Part shown: positions 1-7,020 of the stretch, piece by piece
Layout: every line of letters begins with the position of its first letter
Position numbering within the stretch: position 1 is the stretch's first letter
Assembly (NCBI GenBank): GCA_009778355.1
Contig: WRJY01000201.1
Span: forward strand, 1-7,020
Direction: 5' to 3'
DNA: 7,020 nt
Source of the DNA: Desulfovibrionaceae bacterium
Lineage (GTDB): Bacteria; Pseudomonadota; Gammaproteobacteria; Burkholderiales; Burkholderiaceae_C
Notes under the pieces: generated by a model
The model's input: only the letters and a program-made list of their open reading frames with translations
Told to the model about the DNA's origin: nothing
Database searches by the model: none
Position numbers and translations under genes: made by a program

Positions 1-39
1 GCGGTGAGCTTCATCGAAGTCGCAAAAGTCAATATCCAT
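1..39 (-). CDS. Possible 5' end of a further minus-strand gene, 3'-partial
   Basis: An ATG at 39 opens a minus-strand frame that stays open to the window edge, encoding MDIDFCDFDEAHR (13 residues). It lies 139 bp after the livF stop, in the same direction as the whole cluster. The upstream ribosome site is poor (GAGA at a few bases' distance). Thirteen residues cannot identify a family. It may equally be chance. Confidence 0.25.
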   Translation of the reverse strand, partial: MDIDFCDFDEAHR

Positions 40-123
40 GCGGTTCTCGTGAAGATTGCAAGCGGTCAACTGCCGTTTCTAGGTTCAACCGTGTGTTCGC
101 CCAAGCGGGGCGCCAGCCGGGGG

Positions 124-133
124 GTATATATAC
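124..133. promoter_or_regulatory. AT-rich palindrome GTATATATAC, possible operator or -10 element
   Basis: A perfect 10-bp dyad, preceded on the minus strand by CAACTT, giving TTGTATATATAC. GntR-family (FadR/FCD) operators often contain TTGTATAC-like half sites, and the core also resembles a -10 box. No good -35 hexamer is found 17 nt upstream on either strand. This is pattern resemblance only. Confidence 0.25.
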
Positions 134-178
134 AAGTTGTTTCTATGGACGGATCATGTGGTAAATGCGAGCGCGGAG

Positions 179-885
179 CTACTCCCCGAGATAAGCTTTG
201 CGCACCTCGGGGCTGTCAAGCAATTCGGCGGAAGAACCGCTGACCACGATTTCCCCTTGGCGCAGCACATAGCCGTAATCCACCGAACGCAGGCTCAGTT
301 GCACGTTCTGCTCGACCAGCAGCAGGCTCAGGCCGGTTGCCGTCAGCTCACCAAGAATCTCGAAGATTTCGGCAACCACCTTGGGGGCGAGTCCGATGGA
401 GGGTTCGTCCAGGATCAGCAGTTGCGGCTTGGTCATCAGCGCCCGGCCAATTGCCACCATCTGCTGTTCGCCGCCGGACAGCGTGCCCACGATTTGATGC
501 GAGCGTTCGCACAGGCGCGGAAACAGTTTGTACACGTAATCGAGACTTTCTTCGCGCGCAGTCCTGGCGTCGCCCCAAGTCGCGGCGACGATCAGGTTTT
601 CCATGACCGTACAGCCTGGAAACAGCAAGCGCCCCTCCGGCACAGTTGCAATGCCGGCGCGCGTGCGCGCTGATGGCCGCATGGTTCGGATCGGCTGGCC
701 GCCCCATTCGATGGAACCGGCGCGTGTCCGCAGCAGGCCATTGATGGCGCGGACGATGGTGCTCTTGCCGGCACCGTTCGAGCCAACGAGCGCAACGCAC
801 CGGCCCTTGGCAATCTCAAGGGAAATGTTGCGGATGACATTGACCTTGCCATAGCCGGTCGTGAGGCTATGCACTTTCAAGTCGC

Positions 886-889
<4 letters not shown>
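179..889 (-). CDS. livF: Branched-chain amino acid-type ABC transporter ATP-binding protein LivF
   Basis: Second cytoplasmic ATPase subunit, 236 residues, typical length; it forms a nucleotide-binding pair with LivG. Walker A GSNGAGKST at 36-44, canonical signature LSGGEQQ at 137-143, Walker B LLILDE at 157-162, D-loop region SIGLAPK. Two LivF-specific features are present: VPEGR at 83-87 with Glu in place of the Q-loop Gln, and VEQN at 192-195 where Gln194 aligns with the switch His of LivG. It ends with the family's SPEVRKAYLGE. The start at 889 (MSDLKVHS) overlaps the livG stop by 4 bp and has AAGGCGG at 894-900. The frame is open much further upstream, but that stretch is the livG gene read in another frame. 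It is the last gene of the importer set; 178 bp of mostly non-coding sequence follows. Confidence 0.96.
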
Positions 890-1604
<715 letters not shown>

Positions 1605-1608
<4 letters not shown>

Positions 1609-2564
1609 CGCCGTGTCCTTGCCGTCCTGACGCAAGCCGTGAACCAGCCTGCCACGCCTTGCGGCAAGACCAGCGACAGCACGATCAAGGCAACGGCATA
1701 GACGATGATGTCAATGCTCTGGATAGAGGAAACATTGCGCAGCAGCGCACTCAGCGGTATCAGCAGACCAGCCCCGAGCAGCGGTCCCCACAGCACGCCC
1801 ATGCCGCCGATGATTGAAAAGACCAGCATCTGGATGGACAAGTCCACGCCCAGCACCGAACGCGGGTCGACGAAGGCGACATAGTTTGCGTAGAAGGCGC
1901 CGCACAGACCGGAAATGCCGGCGCTGATCATGAACGAAAGCATCTTCATCTTGCGGGCGTCCACGCCCAGTGCTTCGGCGGCTTCTTCGTTGTCGCGCAA
2001 CGCGCGCCAGAAGTAGCCGATACGCGTCTGCATCAGAATGGTTCCGGCCAGTAACGTGGCAAAAAGAATGCAGCCGATGATGAGGCCATACACCCATTTG
2101 TCGTAGAACTGCAAATACAGCAGGGGATCTTTGCCCATGGGAAGGCTCAAGCCGTCGGAGCGGCCCAGCGCGTCCGTGGCTGAAACAACGAAGAACGCGA
2201 CTTCGTTGAAGGCCAGTGTGGCAATGGCGAAGAAATAGCCTTTCAGCCCGTAGCGAAAGCACAGCGCGCCGATGATGGCAGCGGCAACCACGCTGACCGC
2301 CACGCTGGTTGGCCAAGTAATGTAGGGGGGCCAGTTATGCGCGCTGAGACCCCATGCGACGCAATAGGCGCCAATGCCCACGAATAGCGCGTGCCCGAGC
2401 GACATCAGCCCGGTCAGGCCGGCCATCAGGTTCCACGCCACGGCGAGCGTGGCATAGAAGCAGGACAACACGAAGATATCCATGAAGTAGGCGTCGGACA
2501 GCGCCAGGACAAAGCACAGAGCGACGACCGCGACCAGGATGAAGAAGGTTGAAAAGCGCTTCAT
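1605..2564 (-). CDS. livM: Branched-chain amino acid-type ABC transporter permease LivM
   Basis: Second inner-membrane permease of the importer, 319 residues, without the N-terminal extension found in some LivM proteins. Evidence: LivM signature NLMAGLTGLMSLGHALFVGI around 45-64, GLKGYFFAIATLAFNEV at 106-122, the coupling loop RALRDNEEAAEALGVDARK at 187-205, and IIGGMGVLWGPLLGA at 251-265. Some eight or nine hydrophobic segments alternate with short loops. The tail after about 305 is basic (VRTARTRR) and should be cytoplasmic. The ATG follows the livH TGA with no gap; GGAG at 2575-2578 is a plausible ribosome site at 10 nt spacing. The end overlaps the livG start by 4 bp (ATGA), which implies coupled translation. 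Confidence 0.96.
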
Positions 2565-3437
2565 TCAGCTCGTTCTCCGTGCAAATAGGCCCTCGGGGTG
2601 AATCAGCAGCACCACGATCAGGATGGCAAACGGCACGGCTGCCGCGATGGACGCGGAAAACCACGCCACGGCGATGCTTTCGGCCAGCCCGACGATCAAC
2701 GCGCCGAGCAGCGCGCCGCCGAAGCTTCCCAGTCCACCGATGATGACGATGACGAAGCATTTCAGCGTGAACAGCGCTCCCACATGCGGATTGGCGTAGA
2801 GGATGGAAACCAGCAGCGGCCCTGCCACGCCGAGCGTGCCGATGCCGAGCGCCATGACCAACTTGTAGACCCGCGTGATATCGATGCCCGAAAGCGATGC
2901 GCCATCACGCGATTGCGATACGGCGCGGATCACCAGGCCGAAATCCGTGCGCCGCAGGGTCAGGTAGAGCAACCCCAGCAGTAAGACGGAACCTGCCGCG
3001 GCAATCAGTTGCGGAACCTGGATGAGCACCGGGCCAAGCGCCAGGCCCTGAGTCGAGCGCGGCTGGGTGATCAGCATGTTGTCCCCGGAGAACAGCGCCA
3101 GCGCGAAGTGCTGCAACAGCAGCGACAGGCCCAGCGTGACGGCCATCTGGTTGATTTCCGGCACTTTGAGCGCGAAGCGGACGATACCGCTGTAAAGCAG
3201 AAGGCCCGCTGCCATCAGCACTGGCGTGACCAGCAAAATCGCCAGCACCGGATCGACGCCGAGCAGCGCCCAGGCAAAGTAGCCGCCATACATGGCGATC
3301 ATCAGGAATTCGCCATGGGCGAAATTGATGATGCGCATCACCCCGAAAACCAGGGTGAGTCCGATGGAGATCAGTGCATAGATGGCGCCGTTGGCCAGGC
3401 CGCTGACGATGGACTGCAAAAAAAAGCTGAACGTCAT
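2565..3437 (-). CDS. livH: Branched-chain amino acid-type ABC transporter permease LivH
   Basis: Inner-membrane permease of the HAAT importer, pairing with LivM to form the translocation path; 290 residues as usual. The N-terminus has the LivH hallmark from about 11 to 50 (SGLANGAIYALISIGLTL, then RIINFAHGEF). Hydrophobic segments fall at roughly 8-32, 62-88, 98-117, 137-160, 190-214, 222-257 and 262-280. The cytoplasmic coupling loop that contacts the ATPases is around 171-186 (RAVSQSRDGASLSGID). The conserved GGLGSFGGALLGA is at 234-246 and the terminal HPEGLF at 280-285. The gene starts 3 bp after the binding-protein stop with no proper Shine-Dalgarno sequence (only AGG, one base from the ATG), so translation is probably coupled to the preceding gene. 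Its TGA stop directly abuts the livM ATG. The substrate is not encoded in recognisable form here. Confidence 0.96.
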   Translation of the reverse strand: MTFSFFLQSIVSGLANGAIYALISIGLTLVFGVMRIINFAHGEFLMIAMYGGYFAWALLGVDPVLAILLVTPVLMAAGLLLYSGIVRFALKVPEINQMAVTLGLSLLLQHFALALFSGDNMLITQPRSTQGLALGPVLIQVPQLIAAAGSVLLLGLLYLTLRRTDFGLVIRAVSQSRDGASLSGIDITRVYKLVMALGIGTLGVAGPLLVSILYANPHVGALFTLKCFVIVIIGGLGSFGGALLGALIVGLAESIAVAWFSASIAAAVPFAILIVVLLIHPEGLFARRTS

Positions 3438-3440
3438 GCC

Positions 3441-4637
3441 TTATTTGGCGAGCTTGACTTGATCGGCCGCGAAGGCTTCCGGCCACACCGTTACGAACTT
3501 GTTGCCGATGACTTGCGTCATCACGGTGCCGATCTGGTTTTGTCCGTCCTTGTCGAAGGCCAGTGCGTTATTGGGTAGCAGGGAGGCAGGGCCGTCCTTG
3601 ATGGAAATCTTGCGCAGCGCGTCACGAATCGCGACCGGATCGGCGCCCTTGACTTCGCTGGCCGCCAGGGCTGCCGCCCAAGTAGCGGCGTAGGCTTGCG
3701 CCGAATTGCTCAAGGGTGCGGTGCCGTAGGCCGCCGTGAAGGCGCCGGCGAATGCCTTGGATGCCGGCTTTTGCATATCCGCCATCCACTCGACCACGCC
3801 GAAGCTGCCTTCAGCTACGTCACCGAGCTTGAGCAGCGTGGGGTGCACATGTCCGCCGCCGTAGCCGAGCACATAGGGGCGATACTGCTGAGCGGCCAGC
3901 GCGCGCAGCAGCATGGATTCGTCATCCACATAGCAAACGATCAGCACCAGTTTTGCGCCGCTGGCCTTGAGCTTGGCCGCTTGGGTGGAAAGATCCGGCG
4001 AGCCGGTGCGGAAGCTTTCTTCGGCGACGATTTGAAGACCTCGCGACGGCAAAAGATCCTTGTAGGCTTTGGACACCGACTGACCGAACGGTCCGTCTTC
4101 ATAGGCCAAGGCAACCTTGTCAATATTCTGGCCTTTCTTGGTGTTCAGGTACTCGATGAAGTTAGCAATGTCGCGCGCCGACCAGGATCCCTTGGGCGCC
4201 ACGTGGAACACGAACTGCAAGCCCCGTTCGGTGATGGCATCAGCGGTTGCCGAGGTTACGATGAAGGGAACGCGGTAACGTTCGACCACTTGGGTTGCCG
4301 GGAGGACCGAGGCCGAGGAATAGCCGCCGACTACGATGCTGACCTTTTCCCGTGAAATAAGGCGTTCAGCTTCGCTGCGCGCGATTTCCGGCTTGGATTG
4401 CGTGTCCGCTACCACCAATTCCACTTTGCCGCCAGGCAGTCCGGGCAGATTGGCTGCGTTGATCTGTGTGACCGCGAGCTGGTTCGCCTTGAGCAGGCGG
4501 TTGCCATCGGATGCGAGGGTTCCCGTGAGAGGCAGGAGGATGCCAATCTTCAGCGGGTCTGCCGCTTGTGCGGGCAGCGCCGCCAGCAGACCAAGAACGG
4601 TCAGGGGCAGGAACAGGAAATTCTTGGCGAGGTTCAT
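3441..4637 (-). CDS. Branched-chain amino acid-type ABC transporter substrate-binding protein
   Basis: Periplasmic solute-binding protein of the HAAT/Leu-Ile-Val family (Peripla_BP_6 type), 398 residues, normal length. A Sec signal peptide is evident: Lys5, a hydrophobic core about 7-20, and an AQA cleavage site with mature protein from about Ala26 (ADPLKIG). The mature part starts with KIGILLPLTGTLASDG, the usual first strand and ligand loop, followed by GGYSSASVLPATQVVERY (104-121), PFIVTSATAD (124-133) and YEDGPFGQ (179-186), all typical of the two-lobed LivK/AmiC-like fold. There is no lipobox Cys at the cleavage site, so it should be a soluble periplasmic protein. It has the strongest ribosome binding site in the window (AAGGAGG) and precedes livH by 3 bp, as expected for a protein needed in excess over the membrane complex. 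Family ligands include branched-chain and other amino acids, amides and aromatic acids. The ligand cannot be assigned here; neighbouring dehydrogenases make a catabolic carbon source plausible. Confidence 0.95.
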   Translation of the reverse strand: MNLAKNFLFLPLTVLGLLAALPAQAADPLKIGILLPLTGTLASDGNRLLKANQLAVTQINAANLPGLPGGKVELVVADTQSKPEIARSEAERLISREKVSIVVGGYSSASVLPATQVVERYRVPFIVTSATADAITERGLQFVFHVAPKGSWSARDIANFIEYLNTKKGQNIDKVALAYEDGPFGQSVSKAYKDLLPSRGLQIVAEESFRTGSPDLSTQAAKLKASGAKLVLIVCYVDDESMLLRALAAQQYRPYVLGYGGGHVHPTLLKLGDVAEGSFGVVEWMADMQKPASKAFAGAFTAAYGTAPLSNSAQAYAATWAAALAASEVKGADPVAIRDALRKISIKDGPASLLPNNALAFDKDGQNQIGTVMTQVIGNKFVTVWPEAFAADQVKLAK

Positions 4638-4642
4638 GACCG

Positions 4643-4649
4643 CCTCCTT
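4643..4649 (-). promoter_or_regulatory. Strong ribosome binding site of the binding-protein gene
   Basis: AAGGAGG on the minus strand, 5 nt before the ATG at 4637 and inside the 17-bp gap after the SDR stop. It is a near-perfect anti-16S match, the best in the window, which fits high expression of the periplasmic component. Confidence 0.85.
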
Positions 4650-4654
4650 TTGAA

Positions 4655-5425
4655 TCAGCGGCAGGTGAATCCGCCGTCCACCGGCAGTTCGACGCCGGTC
4701 ACGAACGATGCGTCGTCAGATGCCAGCCACAGCGCGGCATGTGCGATCTCTTCTGGCCTGACAAGGCGTCCGAGAGGTATGGCTGTCAGAAATTTTTTCT
4801 GGTTTTCCGCTGCTTCCGCCGGGTCGCCCTTGCGGCTCATGAATTGGATGCCCATGGGTGTGTCCGTCAGCCCTGGGCACACCACATTGACTCGCACGTT
4901 GTCGGGCGCGAAGGTCTGCGCCAGCGACTTGGTCAGGCCGACGATGCCGAATTTCTGCGAGGAATAGATGGGGCTGAACATCGAGCCCACCAGGCCCGAA
5001 ACGGAAGCCGTGAAAACCACCGAGCCGCCGCCGCGCTTGCGCATGTAGCCGATGACCTCGCCTGCAGCGACGATGGCTGAGGTCAGGTTCAGCGCGACGG
5101 ACGCGTCGTAGGCCGCGGGGTCTATGTTTTCGATGCCTGCCGGGCCGGGCATGCCGGCATGGGCCCACAGAATGTCGATGCCGCCAAGCTTGGCGGCGGC
5201 GGCATGAATGCTGCTGGCGGCCTGCTCGCGCTTGGTGAGGTCTGCAGCGACGGTTTCAATGGGCTTGCCTTTGGCGGCCATTTCTTTGGCGAGCGCTGCG
5301 AGCGCGGCTTCGTTGCAGTCGATGGCAACCACGCGCGCGCCTTCGCGCGCGAACAGTTCCACGCCGGCCTTGCCCATGCCGGAAGCGGCGGCCGTGATAA
5401 CGGCCAGTTTGTTGGTCAAACGCAT
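4655..5425 (-). CDS. Short-chain dehydrogenase/reductase (classical SDR)
   Basis: Cytosolic oxidoreductase of the classical SDR family, 256 residues, which is typical. It presumably interconverts an alcohol and a ketone or aldehyde. Visible motifs: cofactor-binding TAAASGMG at 11-18, acidic Asp36 at the end of strand beta2 (usual for NAD(H) preference), AHAG at 88-91 in place of NNAG, Asn113, Ser141, Tyr154 and Lys158 (YSSQK) forming the catalytic tetrad with the usual 13-residue Ser-Tyr spacing, CPGLTDTP at 183-190, and a C-terminal VTGVELPVDGG. The start at 5425 (MRLTNKLAV) is chosen because AGAGGAG lies 8 nt upstream and SDRs begin close to the first beta strand. An in-frame ATG at 5467 would add 14 residues encoded partly by the inverted repeat and is unlikely. 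The first Gly of TGxxxGxG is Ala12. It ends 17 bp before the binding-protein gene, so the two are probably co-transcribed. Substrate not determinable. Confidence 0.95.
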   Translation of the reverse strand: MRLTNKLAVITAAASGMGKAGVELFAREGARVVAIDCNEAALAALAKEMAAKGKPIETVAADLTKREQAASSIHAAAAKLGGIDILWAHAGMPGPAGIENIDPAAYDASVALNLTSAIVAAGEVIGYMRKRGGGSVVFTASVSGLVGSMFSPIYSSQKFGIVGLTKSLAQTFAPDNVRVNVVCPGLTDTPMGIQFMSRKGDPAEAAENQKKFLTAIPLGRLVRPEEIAHAALWLASDDASFVTGVELPVDGGFTCR

Positions 5426-5433
5426 GTTTTGAA

Positions 5434-5440
5434 CTCCTCT
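5434..5440 (-). promoter_or_regulatory. Ribosome binding site of the SDR gene
   Basis: AGAGGAG on the minus strand, 8 nt upstream of the ATG at 5425. It decides the start against the in-frame ATG at 5467, which has no comparable site. It lies just outside the inverted repeat, which ends at 5446. Confidence 0.8.
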
Positions 5441-5445
5441 GGTGT

Positions 5446-5598
5446 GCTGTCTCACAAATACCTTCACACAATGAAATCGATGGATTCGCGTTCAGGGCAA
5501 GACGCAAACCGCAGCGATACCCGTAGGTATCGCGAGGATTTGCAACGCAGCCCTGGACGCGAAGACGCGATTTCATATGAAGGTATTTGTGAGGCAGC
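5446..5598. repeat. Long imperfect inverted repeat (153 bp) in the intergenic gap
   Basis: Almost the whole gap between the aldehyde dehydrogenase and the SDR folds back on itself. Outer arms 5446-5466 and 5578-5598 are inverted copies with 20 of 21 positions matching (16 consecutive: CTCACAAATACCTTCA at 5451-5466). Further inward are ATGAAATCG (5471-5479) with CGATTTCAT (5568-5576), perfect, and 5485-5497 with 5551-5563, 12 of 13. At the centre is a perfect 8-bp stem, 5514-5521 with 5526-5533, around a CGTA loop. The arms differ by small gaps (4 nt against 1 nt just inside the outer block). No transposase and no flanking direct duplication are visible: the outer flanks are TGGTGT and TAATTG. 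It could be a dispersed REP-like palindrome, a MITE-type element, or an mRNA hairpin affecting stability between the two genes. No U-tract follows, so a simple intrinsic terminator is not supported. Confidence 0.9.
5514..5533. repeat. Central perfect hairpin of the inverted repeat
   Basis: GCGATACC, loop CGTA, GGTATCGC: an 8-bp perfect stem at the exact centre of the longer inverted repeat. It would form on either strand and in RNA from either direction. It lies between the outer arms at nearly equal distance, which supports one composite palindromic unit rather than chance complementarity. Confidence 0.85.
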
Positions 5599-7013
5599 TA
5601 ATTGGCGTAGGCGTCCGGAAAACGCCCGGTGGTGCTGATGACGGTGGTTTTCGTTTCCAGATAGTTGTCCAGGGCTTCGATGCCGTTTTCGCGGCCCCAG
5701 CCGCTGGCCTTGAAGCCGCCATAGGGCGTGGTCCAGCGGATGTAGCGGTAGGTGTTGACCCAGACGATGCCGGCGCGAATCCTGGCCGCAACGCGGTGCG
5801 CGCGGCCCGTGTCGCGCGTCCACAGACCCGCAGTCAGGCCGTAGCTGGTGTCGTTGGCGATGGCGATGGCCTCTTCTTCACCGTCAAAGGGAATCAGTGT
5901 GGCGACCGGACCGAAGATTTCCTCGCGAGCCAGGCGCATGCCGTTGTTGGCGCCGGCAAATACCGTGGGCTCGATGAAATAGCCATCGGCCAGTTCGCTT
6001 CTGGTAATGCGGTTTCCGCCTGCGACCAGTTGAGCGCCTTCCTGCTTGCCGATGTCCACATAGGACAGGGTTTTCTTGAGTTGTTCCGCGCTGGCCTGTG
6101 GCCCCATGTGGGAGGCTTCGTCCAGCGGCATACCCACGCGTACCTTTTGGGCGCGGCGGACGAACTCTTCCACCACGCGGTCGTAAATGGGGCGTTCGAC
6201 CAGCACGCGCGAACCCAGCGCGCAGCTCTGGCCGCACAGCGACCAGGCGGAACTGGTGGCGGCATTGAGAGCCTGCTCCAAGTCGGCATCGGCGAACAGA
6301 ATGTGCGGCGCCTTGCCACCCAACTCGAAGGAAAAACGCTTGAGCGTGTCGGCTCCGGTCTTCAGGATGGTGCGGGCGGTGCTGCCTTCGCCGGTGAAAG
6401 CGATCTTGTCGACATCCGTATGGGCAACCAGCGCTTCGCCTGCGCCGTCGCGTCCATAGCCGGGCACCACGTTCACCACGCCAGGGGGGAAACCGGCTTC
6501 TTCGATCAGTTTGGCAAGTTCCAGCGCGGTGACGGGTGTTTGTTCAGCCGGCTTCAGCACCACGGTGCAGCCGGTGGCCAGCGCCGGGCCGAGCTTCCAG
6601 CCCGCGGTCATCAGCGGCGCGTTCCAAGGGGTGATGGCGCCCACCACACCGATCGGCAGGCGCGAGGTGAAAGCATGCACGCTGTCGTCCATGGGAATGG
6701 TGCGGCCCCAGTGCTTGTCGCACAGTGAGGCGAACCAATGGTAATTGTTGTGATGTCCGCCCACGTCGAGCCTGGCTTCGCGCAATACGCGACCGGAGTC
6801 GCGCGCTTCGAGCATTGCCAATTCGGCGGATCGGCTCTGATAAAGGTCCGCGAAGCGGCGCATGAGTGCAGCGCGTTCCCAGCCCGGCATGCGGCTCCAG
6901 GGACCGTCCGTGAAGGCGGCTCGCGCCGCGGCCACGGCGGCGTCCACATCGCGCTTGCCGCCGTAGGCCACTACCGCCCAAGGCTTGCCCGTGGCGGGGT
7001 CGATGCTTTCCAT
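5598..7013 (-). CDS. NAD(P)+-dependent aldehyde dehydrogenase, 5'-partial
   Basis: Aldehyde dehydrogenase superfamily enzyme (oxidises an aldehyde to a carboxylate with NAD(P)+, cytosolic). Numbering from the first visible Met (7013): oxyanion Asn131 in ITPWNAP, cofactor-binding Lys154 in VVLKPAE, general base Glu230 in FELGGKAP, nucleophile Cys264 in GQSCALGSR, and Glu365 in EEIFGPV. The spacings Asn-Glu 99, Glu-Cys 34 and Lys-Cys 110 equal those of human ALDH2, so the fold is intact. The offset against ALDH2 is 38 residues, and the reading frame stays open to the window edge with only a weak AGG before this Met. The true start is therefore probably outside the window, with some 15-25 residues missing. 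The cofactor-loop sequence FTGEGSTARTI begins FTGE, as I recall for semialdehyde dehydrogenases of aromatic catabolism (HpaE type). That is a hint only; the substrate is unknown. The C-terminus ends in FPDAYAN and TAG, the last base of which lies in the inverted repeat that follows. Closely related alternatives are betaine-aldehyde or semialdehyde dehydrogenases. Confidence 0.95.
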   Translation of the reverse strand: MESIDPATGKPWAVVAYGGKRDVDAAVAAARAAFTDGPWSRMPGWERAALMRRFADLYQSRSAELAMLEARDSGRVLREARLDVGGHHNNYHWFASLCDKHWGRTIPMDDSVHAFTSRLPIGVVGAITPWNAPLMTAGWKLGPALATGCTVVLKPAEQTPVTALELAKLIEEAGFPPGVVNVVPGYGRDGAGEALVAHTDVDKIAFTGEGSTARTILKTGADTLKRFSFELGGKAPHILFADADLEQALNAATSSAWSLCGQSCALGSRVLVERPIYDRVVEEFVRRAQKVRVGMPLDEASHMGPQASAEQLKKTLSYVDIGKQEGAQLVAGGNRITRSELADGYFIEPTVFAGANNGMRLAREEIFGPVATLIPFDGEEEAIAIANDTSYGLTAGLWTRDTGRAHRVAARIRAGIVWVNTYRYIRWTTPYGGFKASGWGRENGIEALDNYLETKTTVISTTGRFPDAYAN

Positions 7014-7020
7014 GAGGCCT

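Larger units (their letters stand above)
1..178. other. Downstream intergenic region after livF
   Basis: This stretch has lower G+C patches than the genes and no convincing long reading frame. It contains a perfect 10-bp palindrome GTATATATAC (124-133), a 9-bp palindrome GGTTCAACC (82-90) and a short 5-bp stem, 98-102 with 108-112. None is followed by a clear T-run on the minus strand, so I cannot point to a firm terminator for the livF transcript. The AT-rich core could be a promoter element or operator for a following gene. Confidence 0.5.

Noticed and set aside
98..112. Intrinsic terminator for the livF transcript
   Set aside because: The stem is only 5 bp with a 5-nt loop and no T-run follows on the minus strand.
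1609..1635. LivG start at 1635
   Set aside because: The extra nine residues do not resemble the family N-terminus, and the ATG at 1608 has AAGGA upstream and an ATGA overlap with livM.
5426..5467. SDR start at the in-frame ATG 5467 (14 residues longer)
   Set aside because: The extension is encoded by the inverted repeat, there is no good ribosome site before it, and AGAGGAG sits properly before 5425.
5256..5576. 106-residue minus-strand frame starting in the inverted repeat
   Set aside because: The first part is repeat sequence and the rest is the SDR in another frame; no ribosome site or family motif.
5446..5598. Classical insertion sequence or recent MITE with target duplication
   Set aside because: The arms resemble terminal inverted repeats, but no transposase is present and the flanks show no direct duplication. 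It is kept as an inverted repeat only.
5577..6728. 383-residue plus-strand reading frame
   Set aside because: It lies almost wholly antisense to the aldehyde dehydrogenase, whose catalytic motifs are intact. High G+C codon bias makes such antisense frames common.

Overview
The window carries one co-directional gene cluster on the minus strand, read from high to low coordinates. It holds the 3' portion of an aldehyde dehydrogenase gene, a short-chain dehydrogenase/reductase (SDR) gene, and a complete five-gene branched-chain-amino-acid-type (HAAT/Liv) ABC importer in the classic order: substrate-binding protein, LivH, LivM, LivG, LivF. The high G+C content and third-position bias, together with a Liv-type importer joined to oxidoreductases, suggest a proteobacterium. 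A betaproteobacterium of the Bordetella/Achromobacter (Alcaligenaceae) or related Burkholderiales type is my best guess. This rests on gene style only, since no phylogenetic marker is present.

Layout. 7013-5598: aldehyde dehydrogenase with all catalytic residues; its N-terminus almost certainly lies beyond the window edge. 5598-5446: a long imperfect inverted repeat filling most of the 172-bp gap between the dehydrogenases. 5425-4655: SDR. 4637-3441: exported periplasmic binding protein. 3437-2565, 2564-1605, 1608-886 and 889-179: LivH, LivM, LivG and LivF. 178-1: non-coding sequence, with a possible start of another minus-strand gene at 39.

Spacing is very tight from the SDR onward: 17 bp, 3 bp, 0 bp, then two 4-bp ATGA overlaps. 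SDR plus transporter therefore very probably form one transcript with translational coupling. The aldehyde dehydrogenase may belong to the same operon, but the repeat separates it.

Working model (inference): the binding protein captures a small organic acid, amino acid or aromatic acid in the periplasm. LivHM/LivGF imports it with ATP, and the SDR (alcohol to carbonyl, probably NAD-dependent) and the aldehyde dehydrogenase (aldehyde to acid) catalyse successive oxidations. The substrate cannot be read from the sequence.

I see no CRISPR array, tRNA, rRNA, transposase, phage gene or evident new defence system. The least ordinary items are the inverted repeat at 5446-5598 and the degenerate ABC signature motif in LivG.
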